Source: Tsukamurella conjunctivitidis (GTDB lineage: Bacteria > Actinomycetota > Actinomycetes > Mycobacteriales > Mycobacteriaceae). Taken from it: 64,000 nt of DNA. Position numbers and translations under genes: made by a program. Below, piece after piece: positions 57,545 through 64,000 of this stretch (position 1 is its first letter; each line of letters starts with the position of its first letter). The stretch lies in NCBI RefSeq assembly GCF_007858475.1, contig NZ_VIGX01000002.1, positions 496,001 through 560,000 of the forward strand. The letters are read 5' to 3'. The notes under the pieces were generated by a model, which saw only the letters and a program-made list of their open reading frames with translations, made no database searches and was not told the origin of the DNA.

Positions 57545-58597
57545 TCAGGATTGACGTGCGTAGAAGGATGCGCGGCCGTTGCCGCCTGGGCCGCCGCGGG
57601 TGCGGGAGCCGAAGAATCCGCCGTTGCCGCCCGCCCCGGCGCCGCCTGGTGCACTGCCGGCGCCCGCGTTGCCGGTGCCACCCGCACCGGACGGATAGTT
57701 CTGGCCGGCCACCGTGGTCGTGGTAGAGCTGGCGCCGTTCTGCCCCGACGCGACGGTCCCGGAGCCGCCGGGCGAGGTGATGCTGCCGCTGCCCCAGTCC
57801 GCGGTGGTGTCGCCGCCGGGGTTCGGCGCGGCGTTGTCGGAGTTGGCGGCCTGCGCGCCGCCCGTGCCGACGGTGCCGGTGATCGTCGACTGCGACCACG
57901 GGATGTCGACGCCGCGCTCAAGGGTGCGCACCACGTAGATCGCGGCGTTGCCGCCCTTGCCCGCGGTGCCGATCGCGCCGCTGCCGGTCTGCCCGGATGC
58001 GGCGCCGCCGATGATCACCTGGTCGATGAACCGGGACCATCCCGGGATGTTGTAGGTGTACGCGCCGGTGGCGGTGATGTCGGTGCGCGCGGGCGCGTGA
58101 GCGGAGAACGCGGACATGGCGGCGCCGTCGCCGGTGGCTGTGCCGCCGCCCGCGAGGTGGGCGAGGACGGCGGCGGCGCTGGCTCCGAGGCTGATCCCGG
58201 TGCCCTGCAGGTGCGCGAGAATCGTGGCGGCGGCGTCGCTGAGGCTGGTGCCGATGCCGGTGAGCGGGAAAGCTGCGCGGCCCGCGCTGTCGCCGAGGCT
58301 CGTGCCGGTGCCGGCGAGGTGCGCGAGGACGGTGGCGGAACTGTCGCTGAGCGGTGTGCCGGTGCCGATCAGATGGGCGAGGACGGTCGCGGCGCTGTCA
58401 CCGATGCTGGTCGCGGTACCGAGGGAGCTCATGGCTACCCGGGCCGCGCTGTCACCGATGCTGGTGCCGGTGCCGATGAGCTGCGCGACGCCGTCCCACC
58501 CGGGGACGCCACCACCGGTCTCGCGGGGTGGCCCTTCGGGGGACCAACCGAGCCGGGCCGCCCGGAGCCGCCCCGTCGGGTACGGGGTCCACGGCAT
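57545..58597 (-). CDS. Repeat-containing Gly-rich tail protein
   Basis: 350 aa from ATG 58597 (TGATG overlap with the upstream 63-aa gene). Residues 40-165 are seven 18-residue repeats (see the repeat feature). A short beta region (TDITATGAYTYNIPGWSRFI) and a Gly/Ala/Ser-rich C-terminal domain (about 210-350, with TGNAGAGSAPGGAGAGGNGG) follow, of the type that ends phage tail fibre or tip proteins. It shares this Gly-rich end with the 769-aa tail protein upstream. Likely a receptor-binding or tail-fibre component. Confidence 0.75.
   Translation of the reverse strand: MPWTPYPTGRLRAARLGWSPEGPPRETGGGVPGWDGVAQLIGTGTSIGDSAARVAMSSLGTATSIGDSAATVLAHLIGTGTPLSDSSATVLAHLAGTGTSLGDSAGRAAFPLTGIGTSLSDAAATILAHLQGTGISLGASAAAVLAHLAGGGTATGDGAAMSAFSAHAPARTDITATGAYTYNIPGWSRFIDQVIIGGAASGQTGSGAIGTAGKGGNAAIYVVRTLERGVDIPWSQSTITGTVGTGGAQAANSDNAAPNPGGDTTADWGSGSITSPGGSGTVASGQNGASSTTTTVAGQNYPSGAGGTGNAGAGSAPGGAGAGGNGGFFGSRTRGGPGGNGRASFYARQS
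58103..58480 (-). repeat. Seven tandem 54-bp (18-codon) repeats
   Basis: Each unit reads like L-I-G-T-G-T-S-I-G-D-S-A-A-T-V-L-A-H. Units begin LIGTGTSIGDSAARVAMS, SLGTATSIGDSAATVLAH, LIGTGTPLSDSSATVLAH, LAGTGTSLGDSAGRAAFP, LTGIGTSLSDAAATILAH, LQGTGISLGASAAAVLAH and LAGGGTATGDGAAMSAFS. The pattern suggests a regular beta-turn or beta-helix shaft. Copy number could vary between related phages. Confidence 0.85.
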
Positions 58598-58788
58598 CAG
58601 GGCACCAACCAGGGCATGACCTCGCGGACCAGCGCGGCGGGGCTGCGCCACCATCGGCCGTCGCGGTAGACGCACAGGTCGTCGCCGTTCTCGTGCACGG
58701 CGTACATGTCCGGGTGCGAGGCGGGCAGCGGGTCGAAGGCGCCGATGTAGTGGTACGCGGCGTCGTCACCGGGCGCGACGTCGGTCAC
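58597..58788 (-). CDS. Small tail-region protein, 63 aa
   Basis: From GTG 58788: VTDVAPGDDAAYHYIGAFDP, then DDLCVYRDGRWWRSPAALVR. It overlaps both neighbours (GTGA upstream, TGATG downstream). The Y-R-D-G-R-W-W motif is seen in short phage tail-associated proteins; function unknown. Confidence 0.65.
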   Translation of the reverse strand: MTDVAPGDDAAYHYIGAFDPLPASHPDMYAVHENGDDLCVYRDGRWWRSPAALVREVMPWLVP

Positions 58789-61094
58789 GCCGGTTCCTCG
58801 AAGACATAGAAGGTGACCTCGCCCGGGCCGCCCGCGGCGCCGTTGCCGGTACCGCCGCCGAGGCCGCTGTACGGCGACCCGCCGCCACCGCCACCGCCAC
58901 CGCCCGGATTGCCTCCCGGCGCGCCGTCACCGGACAGTGTCGTGGAGTTCGGTCCGGCGTATCCACCACCACCACCCGGGGCGCCGAACCGGTACACGGG
59001 GTCCGTGCGGGCCGCGGGACCTGCGGCGGCGTTTGTGGTGGAGCCACCGAGCCAGCCGCCCGACGAGCGGCCACCTGCGCCGCCGACGCCGCCTGCGCAG
59101 GATTCGCCGTCCTCGCCGTCGCCGCGGCTGTACGACTTGCCGGTGACCGCGCCGTTGCTGTCGGTGGTGATGTCCTTGAGCAGCGCGTCGCCGCCGCGGC
59201 CGCCGCGGCCTGGCTTGGTCTCCAGTCGGACGGGAACGGCGCCGACGAGCTTCGCGAACGCGGCGCCCATAGTGGCCTCGGCGAACACGGTCGCGCCGTT
59301 CATGACGCGCGTCGCGCTCGGCATCGCCCCGGGGCCTGTCGACGTGGCGCCCGCGCCACCATTCGCGACGACGACCGACAGGCTCGCCGGCATGTCGGCG
59401 GGCAGCACCTCAAGGTAGAAGGCGCCGCCGTCGATGCCGTCTGCGGCACCCTGGCCGTTGCCCTTCGCAGCCTTGCCGCCGCCCTGGCCAGCGCCGATGA
59501 CGTGGATGCCGAACTTGGTGATCTTCTTCCCGGACGACGGTGCCGGCCGGCTCCAGGTGTAGCTGCCCGGGGCGTAGACCGTGCGGGTGATCGTCTCGTC
59601 GGGGTTCACGACCACGGTGGTGAGGGCCGAGGAGGCGACCGCGGACACGGATTCTTGTGCACCTGTGGCGGTCGATCGGACGCCGAGGAACGAATTGATC
59701 AGCCCGTCGAGCGCGGGGATGCCCGTCGACGGGGCGGTGCCGTTGTTCCCGGCAGCGGTGAATCCGCTGAGGAACTTGGTCCAGTCCGTCTTCGGGAGCA
59801 GCAGGTCGAGTGCGTCGTCGAGGTCGCCGATCAGGGCCTTGGGGATTTCGCCGATCACCGACACCGGATCGGTGAGGAGGCCCGACAGTAGGTCGTCGAG
59901 GTCCGCCTGCGTCCCGTCGGTCTGCGCCTGCCACGATCCGAATCCGTCGGCGAGGTCCGTGATCTGCTGGAAGAAGTCGCCGACGATCGGGATGCCGAGG
60001 GCGTTGAGTCCGTGCTGAATCCAGGTCTCGAGCCACCCGAACAGGTTGCCGAGGTCCTCGACGAGGCCTGAGATCCACGCCTGCGGGAGGTTCTGCGCGG
60101 GCTTCCGCAGCCACAGGTCGTCCCAGTTGACGGTGCCGCCCGTGGCCGCGGTGGTGCACTCCATACGCACGCGCACGTAGGCGGTGTTGGCGGGCGGCGC
60201 CCACGATCCCGCCATGCCGGCCTCGAAGTCGGGAGCGTTCGCCGGCGACGGCGTGACCGCGCCGATCTGCTGGCTGCCGAGGAGTTGGTCGCCGGCGTTG
60301 TACGCGAGGGTGCGGAGGACGAACGCGGGGCCGCCGGTCCCGGCGAAGTTGTCCCAGCGGAGCTTCCCGCCGATGTCGAGGGGCTGCCCGGGGGCGGCTT
60401 CGATCGCCTCGGACGTCTGGACGTGCTCGGTGCCGTCGAGTGCGCATTTGGCGCTGCCGGGCGCGGTGCGGCCGACGGTGGCGTCGTGCGACCAGTTCGG
60501 GTCGGTGTCGGTCTTGATCGACTCGGGGGTGTCGAACGGCTCGAGCCAGTTCTTCTCCTGGCCGGCCGCGGGGCGCCAGAGCTGCCCGAGCTCGACGTTG
60601 CCGAGCAGGCCGCCCGTCGCGAGCGAGAGGATCGCGCGCAGCATCACCTGCGGTAGCTCGCCGAATAGGAAGCTCGCGTCGAGCTTTCCGTCGGGGCGCA
60701 GGAACCCGAACAGTGCCTGGATCTGCAGGAGCACCTCGTCGTCGCCGTCGTAGGTGCCGAGGATCGCCTCGAGCAGGCCGACGAACTCGCCGATGACGGG
60801 CAGGTTCTCGATGAAGCTGAGGAGCAGCTCGGGCAGGTCGTCGGGGCCGTTGATGTCGGCGGGATCGGCGTTGGCGACGGCGCTGTTGAATTCGGCCCAG
60901 ATCCGCGTGAGGATGCCGAACGGGGTGAAGTCCGACAGCGGCGTACCGCCGGACGAGCCGCCCATGATCGACGGGAACCGTTCGCCGGCGCGGGAGCGCA
61001 TCGCGCCGCCGGACATGTCCTGCAGGCGGGCCTGCATCGTCTCGAGCGTCAGCGCGCCGGTCGGCAGGTTCGTGACGCCACCGGGAGTGGTCAC
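58785..61094 (-). CDS. Large minor tail protein
   Basis: 769 aa from GTG 61094 (GTGA overlap). A helical N-terminal region (PTGALTLETMQARLQDMSGG, LLLSFIENLPVIGEFVGLLE) precedes a jelly-roll-like carbohydrate-binding region (about 225-345; QPLDIGGKLRWDNFAG, YVRVRMECTTAATGG) and a long helical middle (GLVEDLGNLFGWLETWIQHG). The end is Gly-rich (about 560-769; GGRGGDALLKD, PGGGGGGGGGS). Such mosaics are typical of tail-tip or fibre proteins. Glycan binding by the jelly-roll region is inferred. Confidence 0.8.
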   Translation of the reverse strand: MTTPGGVTNLPTGALTLETMQARLQDMSGGAMRSRAGERFPSIMGGSSGGTPLSDFTPFGILTRIWAEFNSAVANADPADINGPDDLPELLLSFIENLPVIGEFVGLLEAILGTYDGDDEVLLQIQALFGFLRPDGKLDASFLFGELPQVMLRAILSLATGGLLGNVELGQLWRPAAGQEKNWLEPFDTPESIKTDTDPNWSHDATVGRTAPGSAKCALDGTEHVQTSEAIEAAPGQPLDIGGKLRWDNFAGTGGPAFVLRTLAYNAGDQLLGSQQIGAVTPSPANAPDFEAGMAGSWAPPANTAYVRVRMECTTAATGGTVNWDDLWLRKPAQNLPQAWISGLVEDLGNLFGWLETWIQHGLNALGIPIVGDFFQQITDLADGFGSWQAQTDGTQADLDDLLSGLLTDPVSVIGEIPKALIGDLDDALDLLLPKTDWTKFLSGFTAAGNNGTAPSTGIPALDGLINSFLGVRSTATGAQESVSAVASSALTTVVVNPDETITRTVYAPGSYTWSRPAPSSGKKITKFGIHVIGAGQGGGKAAKGNGQGAADGIDGGAFYLEVLPADMPASLSVVVANGGAGATSTGPGAMPSATRVMNGATVFAEATMGAAFAKLVGAVPVRLETKPGRGGRGGDALLKDITTDSNGAVTGKSYSRGDGEDGESCAGGVGGAGGRSSGGWLGGSTTNAAAGPAARTDPVYRFGAPGGGGGYAGPNSTTLSGDGAPGGNPGGGGGGGGGSPYSGLGGGTGNGAAGGPGEVTFYVFEEPA

Positions 61095-61507
61095 AGCGAC
61101 ACCGCCCGGGCGGCCGCCTTGATCTTCTTCGGCGGGGCCGGCGCGGTCGCGGTGCGTGCCACGTAGGGCTCGGCCTCGGTGGGCTGCGGCTGCTCGGGGA
61201 GCTGCACGGCCTCCTGCCGCACGCCGTCGGTGATCCACGTCGGCGCGTGGATCGCGGTCGAGTCGATCTGGTCGGTCTGGCGTACGCCGAACGCGACCAT
61301 CTGCGAGGCGAGGTCGGCAACGTAGGGCTGCAGCATGTGCATCGGCATCTCGGTCGCGGTGAGCAGCGCGGAGGCGAGCGCGCCGGCGAGCGCGGTCTTC
61401 TGGCCTTCGATGTCGTCGAGGGCGGGCACCTTCTTCGGGATGACCGTCTCGTCGATCACCTGGTCGGCGATGGCCTTCGCGGCTTCGGGGGTCAGGTCGT
61501 CAGGCAC
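61091..61507 (-). CDS. Hypothetical tail-region protein, 138 aa
   Basis: From GTG 61507: VPDDLTPEAAKAIADQVIDE, helical middle GQKTALAGALASALLTATEM, then a Pro-rich, basic tail (PQPTEAEPYVARTATAPAPP, KKIKAAARAVSL). The start overlaps the end of the 122-aa gene by 8 bp. No domain recognised; perhaps a tail-assembly or virion-associated protein. Confidence 0.62.
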   Translation of the reverse strand: MPDDLTPEAAKAIADQVIDETVIPKKVPALDDIEGQKTALAGALASALLTATEMPMHMLQPYVADLASQMVAFGVRQTDQIDSTAIHAPTWITDGVRQEAVQLPEQPQPTEAEPYVARTATAPAPPKKIKAAARAVSL

Positions 61508-61868
61508 CGAGCACCTCCTCGACGAGGGGGCGCCGCTGCGCGAACAGGCGCGGCGCGGCCGCGCCGCACAGCACGGGCAGGACGGACGCGCGGACGTCCT
61601 CACGCCAGGTGTCGAGCACCAGCGTGTCAGCCTGGCACCCGCGGGCCGCCGACGTGGTCGCGGCGACGAACCACACGCGACCACCGTTCGTGCACTCGAT
61701 CTCGTGCTGCCGGTACCCGCGGGACACCTTCCGCACGAGGTGGTCCGGCAGCAGCGCGCGGATCGCCTCGAGCGCGTCACGATCACGCGCTTCGGAGTCG
61801 GTTACGTACAGGACACGTCGCCCCGCGAGCAGCTCGTCGCGGACCACTTCCGGGGTCAGCTCATTCAT
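61500..61868 (-). CDS. Phage protein resembling a piece of an ATPase fold
   Basis: 122 aa from ATG 61868 (TGATG overlap with the Gp37-like gene). GRRVLYVTDSEARDRDALEA, CTNGGRVWFVAATTSAARGC and ADTLVLDTWRED resemble strands of a terminase or helicase ATPase, with a Walker-B-like LVLDTW. Walker A is absent, so catalysis is unlikely. It sits among tail genes, not near packaging genes. Role unknown. Confidence 0.6.
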   Translation of the reverse strand: MNELTPEVVRDELLAGRRVLYVTDSEARDRDALEAIRALLPDHLVRKVSRGYRQHEIECTNGGRVWFVAATTSAARGCQADTLVLDTWREDVRASVLPVLCGAAAPRLFAQRRPLVEEVLGA

Positions 61869-63634
61869 CACCACAGTCCGATCTGTTGCAGTCCGCTCAT
61901 CGCCTTCGCGACGAGCTCGGTCATCCGCTCCATGGCGTCCTTCGAGTTCCGGGTCGCGCCGAACTCGGCCTCGAGGGCGATGCCCTTGCCGCCGTCCCAC
62001 GAGCCGGACAGCTTCCGGTTGCGGCGCACGAACACCCGCGGCATCAGGTACTTCGAGGTGCCGCCGACGCGGTCGCCGAGCCACCAGTGCCCGAACCCGT
62101 TGTCTCCGATCAGCCACGGGAGCGCGTTCGCGACCTGCAGCGTGAACGCGGTGTCGGGGTCGGTCTCGCGGCGCCGCGCGCGCAGATCCATCACGGACGC
62201 GGCGGTGAAGGCCTGCGTGACGTTCGTGCTGGTGGTCTCGAGGTAGTGGCCCCATCCCTGCCGCTGTGCGCGCAGGAGCAGCGGCACGCTCATGTGCGCG
62301 AGGATGCTGTCCTTGTAGATCGGGTTCAGGAACGAGTCGAGGGCGCCGCCGAGGGAGCCGACGGACACGGAGAACCCGACGCCCGCGGAGATCGCCGCGG
62401 ACAGGTTGTCGCCGAGGACGTCGCCGCCGTACTGCACCAGCGCGCTGATGAGCTCGTTGACGCCGGGCATCGACTGGCCGCCGACGGTGATGCGGCACGG
62501 CCCGCCAGGGCCGCGGGAGAACGACGACGTGAGGATGCCGGTGATGTCGGCGTCGCGGTACACGACGTAGGGGTGCTCGGCGGCGGTGAACAGCTTGCCG
62601 GGGAGCCGGTAGCCGGTCTCGTCGATCGTCTCCCCGGTGAACAGGTCGTAGCTGTCCTCGACGTGGTTCGACAGGACGTCGGCGATGGTGCGCGTGAACC
62701 CGGTGAGGAGGTTGCCGCCGATGCTGGTGCCCCTGCGGAACGCCGACTTGTCCTCGATGCCGACGAACAGTTGGCCCTGCCGCCAGTTGGTGCCGGCGCC
62801 GGGCCACGGCTCGGGGTCGCCGTTCTTCCAGCGGCGGGTGACGATCTGCAGCTCGGCGTCTTCGAGGATCGGCGCGGCCACGTCGAACCAGCTCGTGTTG
62901 ATGCTGCCGACGATCAGCGCGAGCGGCGCGACGGAGTCCCCGAAGTGGCGCGGCATGATGACGATCTGCGACTCGTGCCACAGGTGGAGCAGCCCGTCGA
63001 GGGCGCCCTCGATCGTCCAGTTCGCGGGGTTGAGCAGCTTGAGGATGCCGTCGACGTTGATGTTCGCGAGCTGCAGGCGCGGCATGTTCGCGGCGAGGGT
63101 CAGCAGCAGCCCGTGGTCGGCCTGCAGCGGGAGCATCCACGCCTTCGGCTGCTGGATCAAGCTGATCGGCAAGAACGGGTTCCCGGCGGTGTGGATGTAT
63201 TTGAACTCCTCGGTGTCCTCGAGGAAGTCGATCGTGACCTCGTCGCCCTGGTCGCTGCGGGTGAGGGTGACGCCGTCCTTGGGCTTCATGCGCCCTGCGA
63301 TGCGGGCGCCCATCGTCTCGATGATGACGTGGATGTTGCTGGTGCCGCGGGCTTCCTCGTCGAGCGCCCAGAACGCGGCCCACGTGCCGCGGCGGTCGTC
63401 GAGGTCGATCGGCAGCCGCAGTTGGATGGTGCCGGTCTCGTTGACGATCAGGCCGAAGCTGCCGCCGAGTTCGCCGTAGACGCGGCCGCGGAAGACCCAG
63501 TTGCCGTCGTACAACTCGATGACGGGGCGATCGTAGGCGCGCTCGATGCGGTAGTCGCGGAGCTCGCGCGCCCATTCGCGGAAGTCGGCGTGGTCGGTGC
63601 CGGTGTACGGCTCGGCGTACGTCGCGGTTGTCAT
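61868..63634 (-). CDS. Gp37-like minor tail protein
   Basis: 588 aa from ATG 63634 (ATGA overlap with the upstream gene). Features of the siphovirus Gp37-like tail family: HADFREWARELRDYRIERAY, PVIELYDGNWVFRGRVYGEL, DEVTIDFLEDTEEFKYIHTA, NPFLPISLIQQPKAWMLPLQ. These proteins are part of the tail tip of actinobacteriophages, next to the tape measure and distal tail genes. The start has no SD but is fixed by overlap. Confidence 0.8.
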   Translation of the reverse strand: MTTATYAEPYTGTDHADFREWARELRDYRIERAYDRPVIELYDGNWVFRGRVYGELGGSFGLIVNETGTIQLRLPIDLDDRRGTWAAFWALDEEARGTSNIHVIIETMGARIAGRMKPKDGVTLTRSDQGDEVTIDFLEDTEEFKYIHTAGNPFLPISLIQQPKAWMLPLQADHGLLLTLAANMPRLQLANINVDGILKLLNPANWTIEGALDGLLHLWHESQIVIMPRHFGDSVAPLALIVGSINTSWFDVAAPILEDAELQIVTRRWKNGDPEPWPGAGTNWRQGQLFVGIEDKSAFRRGTSIGGNLLTGFTRTIADVLSNHVEDSYDLFTGETIDETGYRLPGKLFTAAEHPYVVYRDADITGILTSSFSRGPGGPCRITVGGQSMPGVNELISALVQYGGDVLGDNLSAAISAGVGFSVSVGSLGGALDSFLNPIYKDSILAHMSVPLLLRAQRQGWGHYLETTSTNVTQAFTAASVMDLRARRRETDPDTAFTLQVANALPWLIGDNGFGHWWLGDRVGGTSKYLMPRVFVRRNRKLSGSWDGGKGIALEAEFGATRNSKDAMERMTELVAKAMSGLQQIGLW

Positions 63635-64000
63635 GCTGCGGCCTCGAGTCCGCTCTCGGCCGACCAGAACCGGCGCATCGACAGCGACGCCTTCGCGCCG
63701 GCCGGGCCGCGGCACACCACCGGCATCAGGATCGGATCGTCGGCGGTGCCGGTGTACTGCGGCACCGGGTAGACCGGCTCGACGCCGTTGAACAGTCCGG
63801 CGGCGTTGGACAGGTCCGCCGACACGTACGTGTCCATCAGCGGGTCGGACATGATCGAGAGCATCTGCGTCAGCTCCGGGGTCACGATCATCCGCGCGGC
63901 GTCGGACCCGATGGGCCGGTTCCACTTGCGCTCGGCGCCGTTGAACGCGAAGTCGGGGAACTGCCACTCCTTCGCCGGGTCGAGCTCCCACTCGTTCCAC
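63631..64000 (-). CDS. Minor tail protein, C-terminal fragment (cut by window edge)
   Basis: The last 122 codons are visible; the start is beyond the right edge. The reading frame continues through the edge (WNEWELDPAKEWQFPDFAFN before MIVTPELTQM). MIV at 63891 is an internal Met, not the start. Composition fits a tail-tip protein; it precedes the Gp37-like gene with a 4-bp overlap. Confidence 0.75.
   Translation of the reverse strand, partial: WNEWELDPAKEWQFPDFAFNGAERKWNRPIGSDAARMIVTPELTQMLSIMSDPLMDTYVSADLSNAAGLFNGVEPVYPVPQYTGTADDPILMPVVCRGPAGAKASLSMRRFWSAESGLEAAA

Larger units (their letters stand above)
48906..64000. mobile_element. Prophage, left part (continues past the right window edge)
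   Basis: A prophage is indicated by a tyrosine integrase next to a tRNA, and by Lysin A, Lysin B, small membrane proteins, repetitive Gly-rich tail proteins and a Gp37-like tail protein in one leftward run. Gene order from the right edge is tail, lysis, accessory operon and then integrase. Stop/start overlaps of 1-4 nt join most late genes. No capsid, portal, terminase, repressor or replication gene is seen here; these should lie further right. Lysin B fits a siphovirus infecting mycolic-acid hosts. Confidence 0.9.

Overview
The window is about 70% GC and reads as a chromosome segment of a mycolic-acid-containing actinobacterium (order Mycobacteriales). The main evidence is a block from about 6 to 18.6 kb (protein mannosyltransferase, rsmI, pabB, metG, tatD, rpfB, rsmA, ispE) plus pth-rplY and prs-glmU further right. 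As I recall it, this matches the order of Mycobacterium tuberculosis Rv1002c to Rv1018c, with extra genes inserted. A resuscitation-promoting factor and a prophage Lysin B (mycolate esterase) fit the same group. Tsukamurella is my best guess at genus; that is inference, not proof.

Layout, left to right. 0-4.7 kb: kdpFABC and the start of kdpD (high-affinity K+ uptake), leftward. 4.8-18.6 kb: an MFS exporter and the conserved housekeeping block, with an intact DUF7373-like lipoprotein gene next to an internally deleted paralogue. 18.7-22.3 kb: a copper cassette (His-rich secreted protein and a CopA-type ATPase ending in a YHS domain) behind two exact TACCC-N5-GGGTA palindromes, the RicR-type copper operator. 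22.4-24.8 kb: glpF-glpK. 24.8-30.2 kb: an ABC-F protein, a 3-hydroxyisobutyryl-CoA hydrolase-like gene, a LysE exporter, a thioesterase and a TetR regulator, with several palindromic operator candidates. 30.3-33.7 kb: prfC, an acetyltransferase, pth and rplY. 33.9-46.3 kb: accessory genes absent from the M. tuberculosis order: SnoaL-like, F420-type oxidoreductase, dienelactone hydrolase, a membrane diguanylate cyclase, an encapsulin operon, a FUSC membrane protein, NAD-formate dehydrogenase with a LysR regulator, and an ArsC-like protein. 46.3-48.7 kb: prs-glmU.

From 48.8 kb to the right edge is a prophage integrated at tRNA-Gln(UUG). A tyrosine integrase lies just inside the left end. Next come a cold-shock gene with a possible overlapping mini-ORF and strong terminator, and a leftward operon holding three DUF5994-like paralogues. 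Then come the lysis genes (membrane proteins, dual-domain Lysin A, Lysin B) and the late tail genes, all leftward and mostly joined by 1-4 nt stop/start overlaps. Capsid, packaging and replication genes and the right attachment site lie beyond the window.

The most interesting points are: the four-gene unit DyP peroxidase (with a visible C-terminal cargo peptide) - encapsulin - Clp ATPase - 53-residue acidic protein; the triple DUF5994-like cluster in the prophage accessory region; a near-ideal internal ribosome-binding site in lysA predicting a separate C-terminal product; a CUG-initiated or frameshifted mini-ORF overlapping the csp stop codon; and unexplained palindromes at 22.3, 26.6, 27.7, 28.0 and 29.1 kb.
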